Shown here: positions 55,994-64,000 of the stretch, in pieces | Layout: each line of letters opens with the position of its first letter | Numbering within the stretch: the first letter of the stretch is position 1 | Assembly (NCBI RefSeq): GCF_030525845.1 | Contig: NZ_JAUNDY010000001.1 | Span: 118,639-182,638 of the forward strand | Reading direction: 5' to 3' | Origin: Moraxella sp. | Lineage (GTDB): Bacteria > Pseudomonadota > Gammaproteobacteria > Pseudomonadales > Moraxellaceae | DNA: 64,000 nt | Notes under the pieces: generated by a model | The model's input: the letters and a program-made list of their open reading frames with translations, nothing else | The model's database searches: none | Told to the model about the DNA's origin: nothing | Made by a program: the position numbers and the translations under genes

Positions 55994-57892
55994 TTATTCT
56001 ACTTGGCTCACATCTCTCACCGCCCCTGTATCAGCACTCGTGGTAAGGGCTGCATAGGCTCGCAGGGCTTGGCTGACTTCTCGTTTACGGTCAAGCGGTT
56101 TAAAGGCTTGTTTACCCCTTGATAGCTGTTTTTCACGGCGTGCATTTAACTCATCGTCCGTAACATCTAAGTGGATTGAGCGGTTTGGAATGTCAATGAC
56201 AATGGTGTCAAACTCTTCTACAAGACCAATCGCACCGCCTTCTGCCGCCTCTGGGCTTGCGTGTCCGATAGACAGCCCCGAAGTGCCACCAGAGAACCGT
56301 CCGTCCGTCAGCAAGGCACACGCCTTACCCAAACCCTTTGATTTTAAATAAGAAGTTGGGTAGAGCATTTCTTGCATACCGGGCCCACCTTTTGGACCTT
56401 CATAGCGGATAATCACAATGTCGCCTGCCACAATCTTATCTGCCAAAATCGCTTCCACCGCAGAATCTTGGCTTTCAAAGACTCTGGCACGCCCTGTAAA
56501 TTTAAGGATACTTTCGTCCACGCCTGCCGTCTTAACCACACAGCCACGCTCGGCAATGTTGCCAAACAGTACCGCCAAGCCACCGTCCTGACTATACGCA
56601 AATTCCTTGCTACGGATACAGCCAGATTCACGATTGACATCTAGGTTTGACCATTCACGATTTTGGCTAAATGCTTGCGTGGTGCGAATGCCAGCAGGGG
56701 CGGCAATGTAGAGATTTCGTGCCTCCACATTGTCAGGGTTCATAATGTCCCATTTGGCAAGGGCGTCCTTTAAGGTGGGCGAATGCACGGTTGGCACTTC
56801 GGTTTTTAACAGCCTTGCTCGGTCAAGCTCCGCCAAAATACCCATTACGCCCCCTGCACGGTGGACATCTTCCATATGGTATTTTTGCGTGGCGGGGGCG
56901 ACTTTGGATAGGCACGGTACAGAGCGAGACAGACGGTCAATGTCCGCCATTTTAAAGTCCACGCCTGCCTCGTGTGCGGCTGCCAAAAGGTGCAAAATCG
57001 TGTTGGTACTGCCACCCATTGCAATGTCAAGGCTCATTGCGTTTTCAAAAGCCGACTTGGTGGCGATACTTCTTGGCAAAACGCTATAATCATCCTGTTC
57101 ATAATGACGTTTGGCAAGCTCCACAATCATTCTGCCAGCTTGTAAAAACAAATCTTTTCGTTTGGCGTGCGTGGCAAGGAGCGAGCCATTGGCAGGCAAA
57201 GAAAGCCCCAACGCTTCGGTCAAACAATTCATAGAATTGGCGGTAAACATACCAGAGCAAGAACCGCAAGTGGGGCAAGCCGAACGCTCCACACTTGCCA
57301 CATCGTCATCACTGATAAGGTCGTCCGCCGCGTCAATCATTGCGTCCACCAAATCCAGCTTGCGCACCTTTTTGCCGTCATCGCTCGTAACTGTCTCGTG
57401 CGTGGTGTGTCCGTCCGCCAAATCAGATGCCAAGACTTTGCCTGCCTCCATCGGGCCGCCAGAGACAAAAATCGTGGGAATGTTTAGGCGTAAACTTGCC
57501 ATCAGCATACCAGGGGTGATTTTATCGCAGTTAGAGATACACACAAGGGCATCGGCACAATGGGCATTGACCATATATTCCACACTATCGGCAATCAAAT
57601 CACGGCTTGGCAAGCTGTACAACATACCATTATGCCCCATCGCAATGCCGTCATCAACGGCAATGGTGTTAAATTCTTTGGCAACACCGCCTGCTTTTTC
57701 AATCTCACGAGCGACCAGTTGTCCTAAGTCCTTTAAATGCACGTGTCCAGGGACAAACTGGGTAAATGAGTTGGCAATGGCGATGATGGGCTTATTAAAA
57801 TCATCGTCTGTCATACCTGTGGCACGCCACAAGGCTCTGGCACCTGCCATATTGCGACCTGATGTGGAAGTTTTGGAGCGGTAGATTGGCAT
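55994..57892 (-). CDS. ilvD: Dihydroxy-acid dehydratase
   Basis: 632-aa iron-sulfur enzyme of branched-chain amino acid synthesis, dehydrating dihydroxyisovalerate and its homologue. Cluster ligands are visible in [14 protein letters not shown] and [43 protein letters not shown] lies near the C-terminus. Slightly longer than the E. coli enzyme (616 aa). Confidence 0.97.
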   Translation of the reverse strand: MPIYRSKTSTSGRNMAGARALWRATGMTDDDFNKPIIAIANSFTQFVPGHVHLKDLGQLVAREIEKAGGVAKEFNTIAVDDGIAMGHNGMLYSLPSRDLIADSVEYMVNAHCADALVCISNCDKITPGMLMASLRLNIPTIFVSGGPMEAGKVLASDLADGHTTHETVTSDDGKKVRKLDLVDAMIDAADDLISDDDVASVERSACPTCGSCSGMFTANSMNCLTEALGLSLPANGSLLATHAKRKDLFLQAGRMIVELAKRHYEQDDYSVLPRSIATKSAFENAMSLDIAMGGSTNTILHLLAAAHEAGVDFKMADIDRLSRSVPCLSKVAPATQKYHMEDVHRAGGVMGILAELDRARLLKTEVPTVHSPTLKDALAKWDIMNPDNVEARNLYIAAPAGIRTTQAFSQNREWSNLDVNRESGCIRSKEFAYSQDGGLAVLFGNIAERGCVVKTAGVDESILKFTGRARVFESQDSAVEAILADKIVAGDIVIIRYEGPKGGPGMQEMLYPTSYLKSKGLGKACALLTDGRFSGGTSGLSIGHASPEAAEGGAIGLVEEFDTIVIDIPNRSIHLDVTDDELNARREKQLSRGKQAFKPLDRKREVSQALRAYAALTTSADTGAVRDVSQVE

Positions 57893-58241
57893 AAATTTTT
57901 CCTTATAAAACTGTGGCGGTTGGCTACAATGTTGGTTGTGTAAATTGACTTATTTTAGCATTTTTTGGAAAAAAATTTGAAAAATTTAATTTATATTTTT
58001 AATGATTTTTATAACAAAAAGGAATGTTATGGGTTGAATGGCGGTGTTTTTGGTAATTATTTGTAAAATAGTCGCATTTACCCCTTGAAAATTGCTTGAA
58101 AATTTAAGATAATAGATAATTGTTATCGTTTTTATTATTTATCAATTTACTTTTTAATGGATAAAATGATTTTTAATAAGTTTTATTGATAAAAATAGTA
58201 AAAATAGGGCAATATCATGAATTTTTTACATTAGGCTTATC
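57893..58241. other. Intergenic region between ilvD and tonB
   Basis: About 350 very AT-rich bases between divergent genes. I see the Fur-box/promoter region for tonB near 58085-58127 and no gene or hairpin of note elsewhere. Confidence 0.5.
58085..58127 (+). promoter_or_regulatory. Fur-regulated promoter of tonB-exbB-exbD
   Basis: The sequence at 58108-58127 reads GATAAT-A-GATAATTGTTATC, three Fur-box hexamers with the core palindrome GATAA/TTATC. TTGAAA at 58085 stands 17 bases before the first GATAAT, which would serve as -10 (TTGCTT at 58093 with the second is an alternative), so bound Fur would cover the promoter. Confidence 0.75.
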
Positions 58242-59225
58242 ATGGCGACCTTTGACCATTCTAATACAAACAAATTTAAAGCATTGGCGGCGGCTGTGGC
58301 ACTTGTATTGCATGGCTTGGCGGGCTACGGTTTGGCACACATGACCATGCTAAACATTGAACCACCAAAGATTACCCCGCCCTTAGAAATTCAAATGATT
58401 ACCATTAATAATGAGGAGTCGCCAGAACCTTTACCTGTGCCAACGCCAGAGCCGACCCCCACACCAACCCCAACCCCAAAGTCGGTATCTGCCCCAGCAC
58501 CCCCCAAATTTGTCCCGCCACCTAAGGTAGAGCCTGTTAAGCCACCACCAAAAGTGGAAAAACAAGAACCTAAAAAAGAACCCCCCAAAGAAGTGGCAAA
58601 AAAAGAACCTAAGCGGGAACAACCTAAACCTGAGGTGGATTTGTTGGCACAACAAAAAGCCCAAAAAGCCTTTGAGTTGCAACAAGCACAAGAGCAAGAA
58701 CAGGCTCGTAAAAAAGCCCAAGAGGCTGAAAATGCCAGAAAGGCACAAGAGGCTGAAAATGCTCGTAAAGCCCAAGAGGCGGAGAACGCCAAAAAGCGTA
58801 GTGAACAAGGTCAAGGTAAGGGTGGCGATGGTAAAGACACCAAAACCGACAACAAAGACAAGGGCGACAAAACTGCCAAAACAGGCAATGACAAGGGTGG
58901 CGATAAAGGCGACAAGGGTGGTAGTGCTGGTGGTGGCGAACTCAAAGGACAAAATCTGTCCATCTCCAATGCCAGTTGGCAGAGTAAACCCAATTGGAGT
59001 GGTTTGACCTCTGAAAAACTAAATGGTTCTGCCAGCTTTACCGCCACATTAACCGTTGATGCTAGTGGCAGGATTACTGCTGTCTCTGGCGTAAGTACTG
59101 GCGATAAATCATTGGATAGGCAGATTGAGCAGGCGATTAAGCGTGCCAAATTAAAACCCTTTAAGTCGCCAAGCGGTCAGCCCATGTCAGGTACAGCGTC
59201 TTTTGGGGCAACGGTTAATTTTTAA
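58242..59225 (+). CDS. tonB: TonB-family energy transducer
   Basis: 327 aa. It spans the inner membrane once (residues about 12-33, ALAAAVALVLHGLAGYGLAHM), then has a Pro-rich stretch (PTPEPTPTPTPTP...), a Lys/Glu/Gln-rich charged spacer with three copies of AQEAENARK, a Gly/Lys/Asp-rich linker and the C-terminal TonB domain (SASFTATLTVDASGRITAVSGVSTG...). It would carry proton-motive energy to outer-membrane receptors. The long charged spacer is TolA-like, but the exbB and exbD genes downstream and the Fur box support TonB. No strong binding site before the ATG. Confidence 0.88.
   Translation: MATFDHSNTNKFKALAAAVALVLHGLAGYGLAHMTMLNIEPPKITPPLEIQMITINNEESPEPLPVPTPEPTPTPTPTPKSVSAPAPPKFVPPPKVEPVKPPPKVEKQEPKKEPPKEVAKKEPKREQPKPEVDLLAQQKAQKAFELQQAQEQEQARKKAQEAENARKAQEAENARKAQEAENAKKRSEQGQGKGGDGKDTKTDNKDKGDKTAKTGNDKGGDKGDKGGSAGGGELKGQNLSISNASWQSKPNWSGLTSEKLNGSASFTATLTVDASGRITAVSGVSTGDKSLDRQIEQAIKRAKLKPFKSPSGQPMSGTASFGATVNF
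58716..58796 (+). repeat. 27-base tandem repeat in tonB
   Basis: Three consecutive 27-base units encode AQEAENARK, AQEAENARK and AQEAENAKK in the charged spacer. Copy number could vary between strains and change the spacer length. Confidence 0.8.
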
Positions 59226-59276
59226 CCAGCGGTATTTTTACAGATTATTTTTTAACATACTTTATAAGGAATGATT

Positions 59277-59831
59277 ATGGATTTTGCACATTATTGGCAA
59301 TATACTGACGCAGTGTCAAAAACGCTGTTTTTTATTTTGATTGCCTTATCATTGGTGTCATGGTTTGTGGGTGTTACCCGTCTGCTAAATTCTCGCAAAA
59401 TTGTAGGCGAGATTAGTGAGGATTTAACCAGACAAATTGATGGTATTAGCAAAGATTTTGAGGGCTTGGATTTTAATCAACGCAAAATCATTACCGAACA
59501 AAACCTACTGCAACACATCGCTCGTCATCGTTTTGAGCTTGAAAAAGGCTTGTCCGTGCTGGGGACGACCGCCAGTATTGCCCCCTTTATTGGACTCTTT
59601 GGTACGGTGTGGGGGATTTTTCACGCCCTACATTCCATTGGCAAATCAGGACAGGCAGGACTTGCTCAGGTGGCAGGACCTGTGGGCGAGGCACTCATCA
59701 TGACAGGTTTGGGATTGGCGGTGGCGATTCCTGCGGTGGTGTTTTTTAACATCATCACTCGCACCAACAAACGAGCCATGCACCACGCTAATGATACCGC
59801 TCATGCTCTCTTGGCTCGTATGGCTCGTTAA
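59277..59831 (+). CDS. exbB: Biopolymer transport protein ExbB
   Basis: 184 aa, the compact ExbB form. Three membrane helices, with LGTTASIAPFIGLFGTVWGIFHALHSIG and AGPVGEALIMTGLGLAVAIPAVVFFNII as the MotA/TolQ/ExbB signature. With ExbD it forms the proton-driven motor for TonB. I chose the second ATG, six bases after AAGGA, since the first directly abuts it. Confidence 0.92.
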   Translation: MDFAHYWQYTDAVSKTLFFILIALSLVSWFVGVTRLLNSRKIVGEISEDLTRQIDGISKDFEGLDFNQRKIITEQNLLQHIARHRFELEKGLSVLGTTASIAPFIGLFGTVWGIFHALHSIGKSGQAGLAQVAGPVGEALIMTGLGLAVAIPAVVFFNIITRTNKRAMHHANDTAHALLARMAR

Positions 59832-59860
59832 TTTAAAGTATTAAAAATTAAGGAATTATC

Positions 59861-60262
59861 ATGGCTTTTGAATTGGGCGATAACGACAATGGGGGTATGA
59901 ACGAGATTAATCTCATTCCGCTCATTGACATCATGCTGGTCTTGATGATCATCTTTTTGGTAACAGCAACGGTGCTAAATCCTACTGTACCACTTGACTT
60001 ACCAAAAACCAGTGCAGAGGTCAATGAAATGCCTCCGCAGGTGTTGCAAGTCAGTATTAATCAGCATGGGGAGATTTTTTGGGATGACACCAAAATCACT
60101 CTCGATGAGCTCGGCAAACGATTTGCCAGCGAAGCCGAAAAGGGCGAAAACCCACAGGTGCATCTGCGTGCCGACAAAGAGGGCAAATATGACATGGTTG
60201 CCCAAGTGCTAGCAACCGCTAGCAGTTCTGGATTGACTAAAATTGCATTTGTTAGTGAATGA
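59861..60262 (+). CDS. exbD: Biopolymer transport protein ExbD
   Basis: 133 aa. A short cytoplasmic N-terminus, one membrane helix LIPLIDIMLVLMIIFLVTATVL with the essential Asp23, and a periplasmic domain. Motor partner of ExbB and TonB. Third gene of the Fur-controlled operon; a terminator follows. Confidence 0.94.
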   Translation: MAFELGDNDNGGMNEINLIPLIDIMLVLMIIFLVTATVLNPTVPLDLPKTSAEVNEMPPQVLQVSINQHGEIFWDDTKITLDELGKRFASEAEKGENPQVHLRADKEGKYDMVAQVLATASSSGLTKIAFVSE

Positions 60263-60278
60263 TTGTAAATTATGATGT

Positions 60279-60306
60279 AAAACCCTGCTTTGGCGGGGTT
60301 TTATTT
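60279..60306 (+). terminator. Terminator after exbD
   Basis: AAAACCCTGC and GCGGGGTTTT (one G-U pair), 10-bp stem, TTTG loop, T-rich tail. Confidence 0.82.
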
Positions 60307-60369
60307 TATAAAAGCCTTTTTATCATATTTTATTTGTGGTAAACTGATAATTTTATCTTAAATATAACC

Positions 60370-60966
60370 ATGCGTATCCGTAAACTCTTTAAATTTGAAA
60401 ATGCCCACATCGTCCGCAACTGCTCGTCCGACCGTTGCAAATATTCCATTCACGGACATAGCTATCAAGTGGAGCTAATTTTACAAGCCAATGCCCTTGA
60501 CAATGGGCAAATGGTCTATGATTTTGGACTATTAAAAGGGCATATCAAAGATGTGATTGACAGCTTTGACCACGCCATCACTTTTTGGCATAAAGATGAC
60601 CCTGAATATATCAAGGCGTGCCAGACTTTCTCGGCTCGTTGGGTAAGTTTGCCTGTCTCGCCATCGGCGGAGCAGTTTAGCCGTGTAATATTTTTTTGGG
60701 CAAGTGAAATTTTAAAACAAACCGTCATGCAAAATGGCGAAGCGGACATTAGCGTGTATTCGGTTATCGTCCACGAAACCGCCACAGGTTATGCTCAATG
60801 TTTTTATGAAGACATTATCAATCCACAAATGGGATTATTAACTTTGGCGGATTTTGAATTTAGCGATGATGTCAAAAAAGAGTGGGGCGACCCATTGTTA
60901 TGGGATAAATTAAAAAATGGCGAGAAGTTTTATAATCCAAAAGTTGATTTGCAAGTAAAGCCTTAA
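60370..60966 (+). CDS. queD: 6-carboxytetrahydropterin synthase QueD
   Basis: 198 aa of the 6-pyruvoyl-tetrahydropterin synthase fold; second step of queuosine (7-deazaguanine) synthesis from 7,8-dihydroneopterin triphosphate. Zinc ligands are seen in FENAHIV and SIHGHSY, the catalytic Cys in DRCKYSIHGH, plus YDFGLLKGHIKDVIDSFDHAI. Longer than E. coli QueD (121 aa), with an insert in the middle and a C-terminal tail, like a QueD subgroup found in Moraxella and Acinetobacter relatives. Confidence 0.88.
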   Translation: MRIRKLFKFENAHIVRNCSSDRCKYSIHGHSYQVELILQANALDNGQMVYDFGLLKGHIKDVIDSFDHAITFWHKDDPEYIKACQTFSARWVSLPVSPSAEQFSRVIFFWASEILKQTVMQNGEADISVYSVIVHETATGYAQCFYEDIINPQMGLLTLADFEFSDDVKKEWGDPLLWDKLKNGEKFYNPKVDLQVKP

Positions 60967-60994
60967 ATCTAAAAAGTATTGATAAAGTCATAAA

Positions 60995-61435
60995 ATGAAC
61001 CAAAAACAATTTACCTTAAATAGCGAAACCGACACCCAAGCCTTAGCCCAAACCCTTGCCGATGAATTTAAAACTTTATCAGGCAGTATTTGGCTATCTG
61101 GCGATTTGGGGGCAGGCAAGACGACTTTTACCCGTTATTTTTTGCAAAGTCTTGGACATGCAGGAGCGGTAAAAAGTCCAACTTATACGCTGGTTGAGCC
61201 GTATTTAATTAACGGCAAACCCATTTATCATTGTGATTTATATCGCCTAAATGACCCAGAAGAATTAGAATTTATTGGCTTTTTTGATTATGTCAATGAA
61301 CCTAATTCTTTAATGATTATTGAATGGGCAAGCCGTGCGACAAGTATTTTACCAAAGGCGGATGTTGTAATTGAAATTAAAAAATTGGATGATGATAGTA
61401 GAGAAGTAACAATCATTCATAAGAACAATCAATAA
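60995..61435 (+). CDS. tsaE: tRNA threonylcarbamoyladenosine ATPase TsaE
   Basis: 146-aa P-loop ATPase that works with TsaB/TsaD to make t6A37 in tRNA. Walker [18 protein letters not shown], the switch [12 protein letters not shown] and [18 protein letters not shown] are hallmark segments. No clear binding site is visible before the ATG. Confidence 0.95.
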   Translation: MNQKQFTLNSETDTQALAQTLADEFKTLSGSIWLSGDLGAGKTTFTRYFLQSLGHAGAVKSPTYTLVEPYLINGKPIYHCDLYRLNDPEELEFIGFFDYVNEPNSLMIIEWASRATSILPKADVVIEIKKLDDDSREVTIIHKNNQ

Positions 61436-61445
61436 TTTTTTTATA

Positions 61446-62171
61446 ATGAAGCACAAAAAATTATCCGTCATACTGCATATTATCTTAGTGATTTTTTATA
61501 TCATTGTTTGGTGTGTGATTTTTTTAATTGGTGCATTGCACATAAATATTGTTATTTTTGATGATGAATATAGAAATAAACTAAATTGGGAAAATGCTAA
61601 TATTGCACAGACAACAAATTTAACTCTTTATACTCATCAATCAAATGGTAAAAAATGCCATATAAGTTTGTATGAAGTTAATGAAAGTGGTATTATTGAT
61701 TTTAAAAGTACACCTGTTATTCCGATTTATCAAAATTTTGATATAGAAAATAGCAATATTCCTTGTGGCAATATTGATAATCATATTTCTTTAAAATTGG
61801 ATAATTTAGTTATATTAAAATCCAAAAAATCAACCAGTAGAGAACCGATTTATATTTTTAATAATAAGTATAAAGATGAGCAATTTGACTTTGAGCATCA
61901 TTATCATTTTGTTTCTGGTAGGGTAATTGATAAAGAAAGTTCATTATATTTGCAGACTATTACTAACAATGCAAAACCTGATGATGATAAAGTATATTAC
62001 AAAATTAAGCGATATGCTTTAATTATTATTTTATGTTGCTTAATTTTATTTTCTGTTTACAAATATCTGTCATTTACCAGAAGAAAACTTTGGATAAAGA
62101 GTGGATATTATTTTATTACAACCATTGGTTTGGGATTTTTGTTAGCTTATTTCTTTATTGAATTGTTGTAG
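61446..62171 (+). CDS. AT-rich membrane protein, unknown
   Basis: 241 aa. An N-terminal helix (VILHIILVIFYIIVWCVIFLIGAL), a soluble region of about 150 residues with two Cys (KKCHISLYEV and SNIPCGNI), and two C-terminal helices (YALIIILCCLILFSVYKYLSF and GYYFITTIGLGFLLAYFFIELL). Not recognised. The DNA is much richer in A and T than flanking tsaE and miaA, which hints at foreign origin. No ribosome binding site was seen. Confidence 0.6.
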   Translation: MKHKKLSVILHIILVIFYIIVWCVIFLIGALHINIVIFDDEYRNKLNWENANIAQTTNLTLYTHQSNGKKCHISLYEVNESGIIDFKSTPVIPIYQNFDIENSNIPCGNIDNHISLKLDNLVILKSKKSTSREPIYIFNNKYKDEQFDFEHHYHFVSGRVIDKESSLYLQTITNNAKPDDDKVYYKIKRYALIIILCCLILFSVYKYLSFTRRKLWIKSGYYFITTIGLGFLLAYFFIELL

Positions 62172-62228
62172 GAAATACAATAAAGACTATCAAGTTAATA
62201 ATTTTATATAAATAAATTGGAAAACAAA

Positions 62229-62555
62229 ATGATAGAAAAAATTCAAAATAAAAAAACATTTTTAGGCTTAAAAATTGTTTTGTTCTTTTGTTTATTTTGT
62301 TCGCTAATCTTTGATGGGGAATTATCCAAATTTATCCATTTTGTTTTGCATGATAAATTTATCAATGTCGCTTTCGCTTTATTTATTTTTATCATTTTTA
62401 CCAGTATTGCTTTATTTATTGAATTTTTGTTCATAAAAATTTTAAAAACGGTCGATATTACGCTTGATAATTATGCAACTTTAATGGTTGATGCCACCAT
62501 TTTGTTTGCCCTTGTCAAATTTTGGCAATATTTATTTTGGCTTTATGATTTTTAA
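62229..62555 (+). CDS. Small membrane protein, unknown
   Basis: 108 aa with three hydrophobic helices (IVLFFCLFCSLIF, FINVAFALFIFIIFTSIALFIEFLFIKIL and LMVDATILFALVKFWQYLFWL). I chose the ATG with GGAAAA upstream. Strongly AT-rich, like the preceding gene, and ends two bases before miaA. Confidence 0.55.
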   Translation: MIEKIQNKKTFLGLKIVLFFCLFCSLIFDGELSKFIHFVLHDKFINVAFALFIFIIFTSIALFIEFLFIKILKTVDITLDNYATLMVDATILFALVKFWQYLFWLYDF

Positions 62556-62557
62556 AA

Positions 62558-63673
62558 ATGAATTTAAATTATAAAAACCTACCCGACAACACCGTCCTAT
62601 CCTTAATTGCCCCTACTGCCAGCGGTAAAACTGACTTGGCGTTTGAATTATATCAAACAGGGCGGTTTGAGCTAGTTTCGGTGGACAGTGCCTTGATTTA
62701 TCAAGATATGAACATTGGCACAGCCAAACCCACCAAAGACGAACTTGCCAATTATCCGCATTATTTGGTGGACATCATCACGCCCCTACAAACTTATAAT
62801 GTGGCGAGCTTTGTGTCCGATGTTGAGAGGTTGATTGACAACATTCACCAAAACGGCAAAATCCCTCTACTCGTTGGCGGGACGATGATGTATTACATGG
62901 CACTGCTTGATGGCTTGTCTGCCGTGCCTGACACCGACCCTGCCATTCGCACGCAGGTCATGGCATGGCTTGATGAGCGTGGGATTGGCGATTTGTATGC
63001 TTATTTACAAACGCACGACCCCAAAATTTGTGAGCGGTTAAAGGTCAGCGACACTCAGCGCATCACAAGGGCGGTGGAAGTGCATTTACAAACAGGCACG
63101 CCAATGAGCGTGTGGCAAGCCATCCCTAAAACTGCTCCCTGCCACAATCCTGCCCAACGCTGGCTTACCTTATCGGTAGAGCCTGACCGAGCTTGGCTGC
63201 ATGAACGAATTGAGAGACGGCTTAACCTCATGTGGGAGCATGGTTTGGTGGATGAAGTGATACAGCTTTTACAAACATACCCCGAACTCACCCCCGACAT
63301 GCCGTCCATGCGATGTGTGGGTTATCGACAGGTGCTGGAATTTTTGGCAATGACGGGGCATGATGTCATGCAGATTTCTCCCATTTGGCAACAATTTACC
63401 CAAGATGTGCAAAAAACTCATACAATTATGACGAAAAAAAACAACAATTTTGTAACAAACCCCCAAAAATTACATAATTTGGCTTGCCAAGACATGAAAA
63501 ATAAGGCATTATATGCAACAAGACAGCTTGCCAAACGTCAAGCCACATGGCAACGTAGCCTAGCTCGTCTTAATCACGCACCAACAATAACACAGACAAC
63601 TCAGGGTGTGTACCGCCCCGTGATGTTGTCATTTGATGGCATACAACAAGTACAAGAGCAATTATTATACTAA
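62558..63673 (+). CDS. miaA: tRNA dimethylallyltransferase MiaA
   Basis: 371 aa. Transfers a dimethylallyl group to A37 of tRNAs reading UNN codons. P-loop LIAPTASGKTDLAFEL, ELVSVDSALIYQDMNIGTAKPTK, DTQRITRAVEVH, MRCVGYRQVLEFLAM and ATRQLAKRQATWQRSL are typical. Between GYRQVLEF and ATRQLAKRQ there are about 60 residues instead of roughly 20, a Gln/Lys/Asn-rich insert (around residues 272-316). The first motif residue is Ala where Gly is usual. Confidence 0.95.
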   Translation: MNLNYKNLPDNTVLSLIAPTASGKTDLAFELYQTGRFELVSVDSALIYQDMNIGTAKPTKDELANYPHYLVDIITPLQTYNVASFVSDVERLIDNIHQNGKIPLLVGGTMMYYMALLDGLSAVPDTDPAIRTQVMAWLDERGIGDLYAYLQTHDPKICERLKVSDTQRITRAVEVHLQTGTPMSVWQAIPKTAPCHNPAQRWLTLSVEPDRAWLHERIERRLNLMWEHGLVDEVIQLLQTYPELTPDMPSMRCVGYRQVLEFLAMTGHDVMQISPIWQQFTQDVQKTHTIMTKKNNNFVTNPQKLHNLACQDMKNKALYATRQLAKRQATWQRSLARLNHAPTITQTTQGVYRPVMLSFDGIQQVQEQLLY

Positions 63674-63756
63674 CGCTATTTGTACATACAAAAAATACAT
63701 GTTATCAAAGTTCCATAAGGTTGGTTAATTATTTTGGTTTGTTTGGAGAACACTAT

Positions 63757-64000
63757 GTCAAAGGGGCAGAGTTTGCAAGACCCATTTTTAAATGCACTAC
63801 GCAAAGACCGTATTCCTGTGTCTATTTTCCTTGTCAATGGCATCAAACTGCAAGGTCAGATTGAATCCTTTGATCAGTATGTCGTGCTGCTTAAAAATAC
63901 CGTCAGTCAAATGGTTTATAAGCATGCCATTTCTACGGTTGTTCCTACTCGTAACCCACGCACTGACGGTGGGATCGCTCCAACATCTGGTGGCTACCCA
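63757..64000 (+). CDS. hfq: RNA chaperone Hfq, 5' part
   Basis: The first 81 codons run to the window edge: [66 protein letters not shown]. This contains the Sm1 motif and the Sm2 YKHAIST box that binds sRNAs and mRNAs. GGAG lies six bases before the ATG. The C-terminal tail is cut off by the window. Downstream of miaA, as in E. coli. Confidence 0.97.

Noticed and set aside
58391..58952. Long minus-strand frames opposite tonB rich in Phe/Leu/Trp or Ser/Ala/Gly
   Set aside because: They mirror the repetitive Lys/Pro/Ala codons of tonB and have no independent support.
1..64000. Search by eye for tRNA, rRNA, CRISPR arrays and intact insertion sequences
   Set aside because: No regular spacer-repeat array, CCA-ended cloverleaf, rRNA segment or transposase with terminal repeats was seen; a tRNA scan would be more reliable than reading.

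Overview
The window looks like a piece of a Moraxella-type chromosome (Gammaproteobacteria, Moraxellaceae). The evidence is the low to moderate GC, Pseudomonas/Acinetobacter-like housekeeping proteins, the order DUF3426 gene-fis-purH next to prmA, a ubiE-ubiJ-ubiB operon, and a lipooligosaccharide (LOS) locus with a two-domain glucosyltransferase resembling Moraxella Lgt3. The species is not resolved. A complete rmlBDAC set argues against ordinary M. catarrhalis, but that is inference. I saw no rRNA, tRNA, CRISPR array or intact insertion sequence.

Layout. 1-8.6 kb: the 3' part of aceE, then aceF, a tandem cluster of small exported proteins sharing an L-V/I-G-x-W-x-C motif around a GDSL esterase lipoprotein, and glnA. 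8.6-13.1 kb: ubiquinone genes ubiE-ubiJ-ubiB on the minus strand with uncharacterised neighbours. 13.1-26.3 kb: a surface-polysaccharide region with rmlBDAC, several glycosyltransferases on both strands, a broken glycosyltransferase pseudogene, an Rpn-type nuclease, the tandem-domain glucosyltransferase and an LpxL-type acyltransferase next to aspS. 28-36 kb: nhaP2/cvrA, sohB, a short-chain dehydrogenase, tpx, fetAB, purH and fis. 36-43 kb: a DUF3426 protein, prmA, cysE, an Smr-domain gene, an EamA transporter and a DAHP synthase gene.

43-53 kb: a relBE pair whose toxin gene carries an in-frame TGA, ispB, a lipoprotein, an EamA transporter with a G10 tract inside its coding sequence and a consensus promoter, cmk-rpsA-ihfB-lapA-pyrF, ffh and ypjD. 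53-64 kb: dusA with a decayed integrase fragment at its 5' end, two accessory genes, ilvD, a Fur-box-controlled tonB-exbB-exbD operon, queD, tsaE, two AT-rich membrane proteins, miaA with an apparent insertion, and the 5' part of hfq.

How the genes work together: the rml genes supply dTDP-L-rhamnose, probably to the WbbL-like transferase in the same locus. The LOS transferases and the lipid A-type acyltransferase would build the outer leaflet. TonB/ExbB/ExbD would energise iron receptors under Fur control. The most interesting observations are the secreted-protein family, the candidate phase-variable transporter, the orphaned RelB antitoxin, the dusA-linked integrase remnant, a possibly leaderless fetA transcript and the duplicated domains of the Lgt3-like enzyme.
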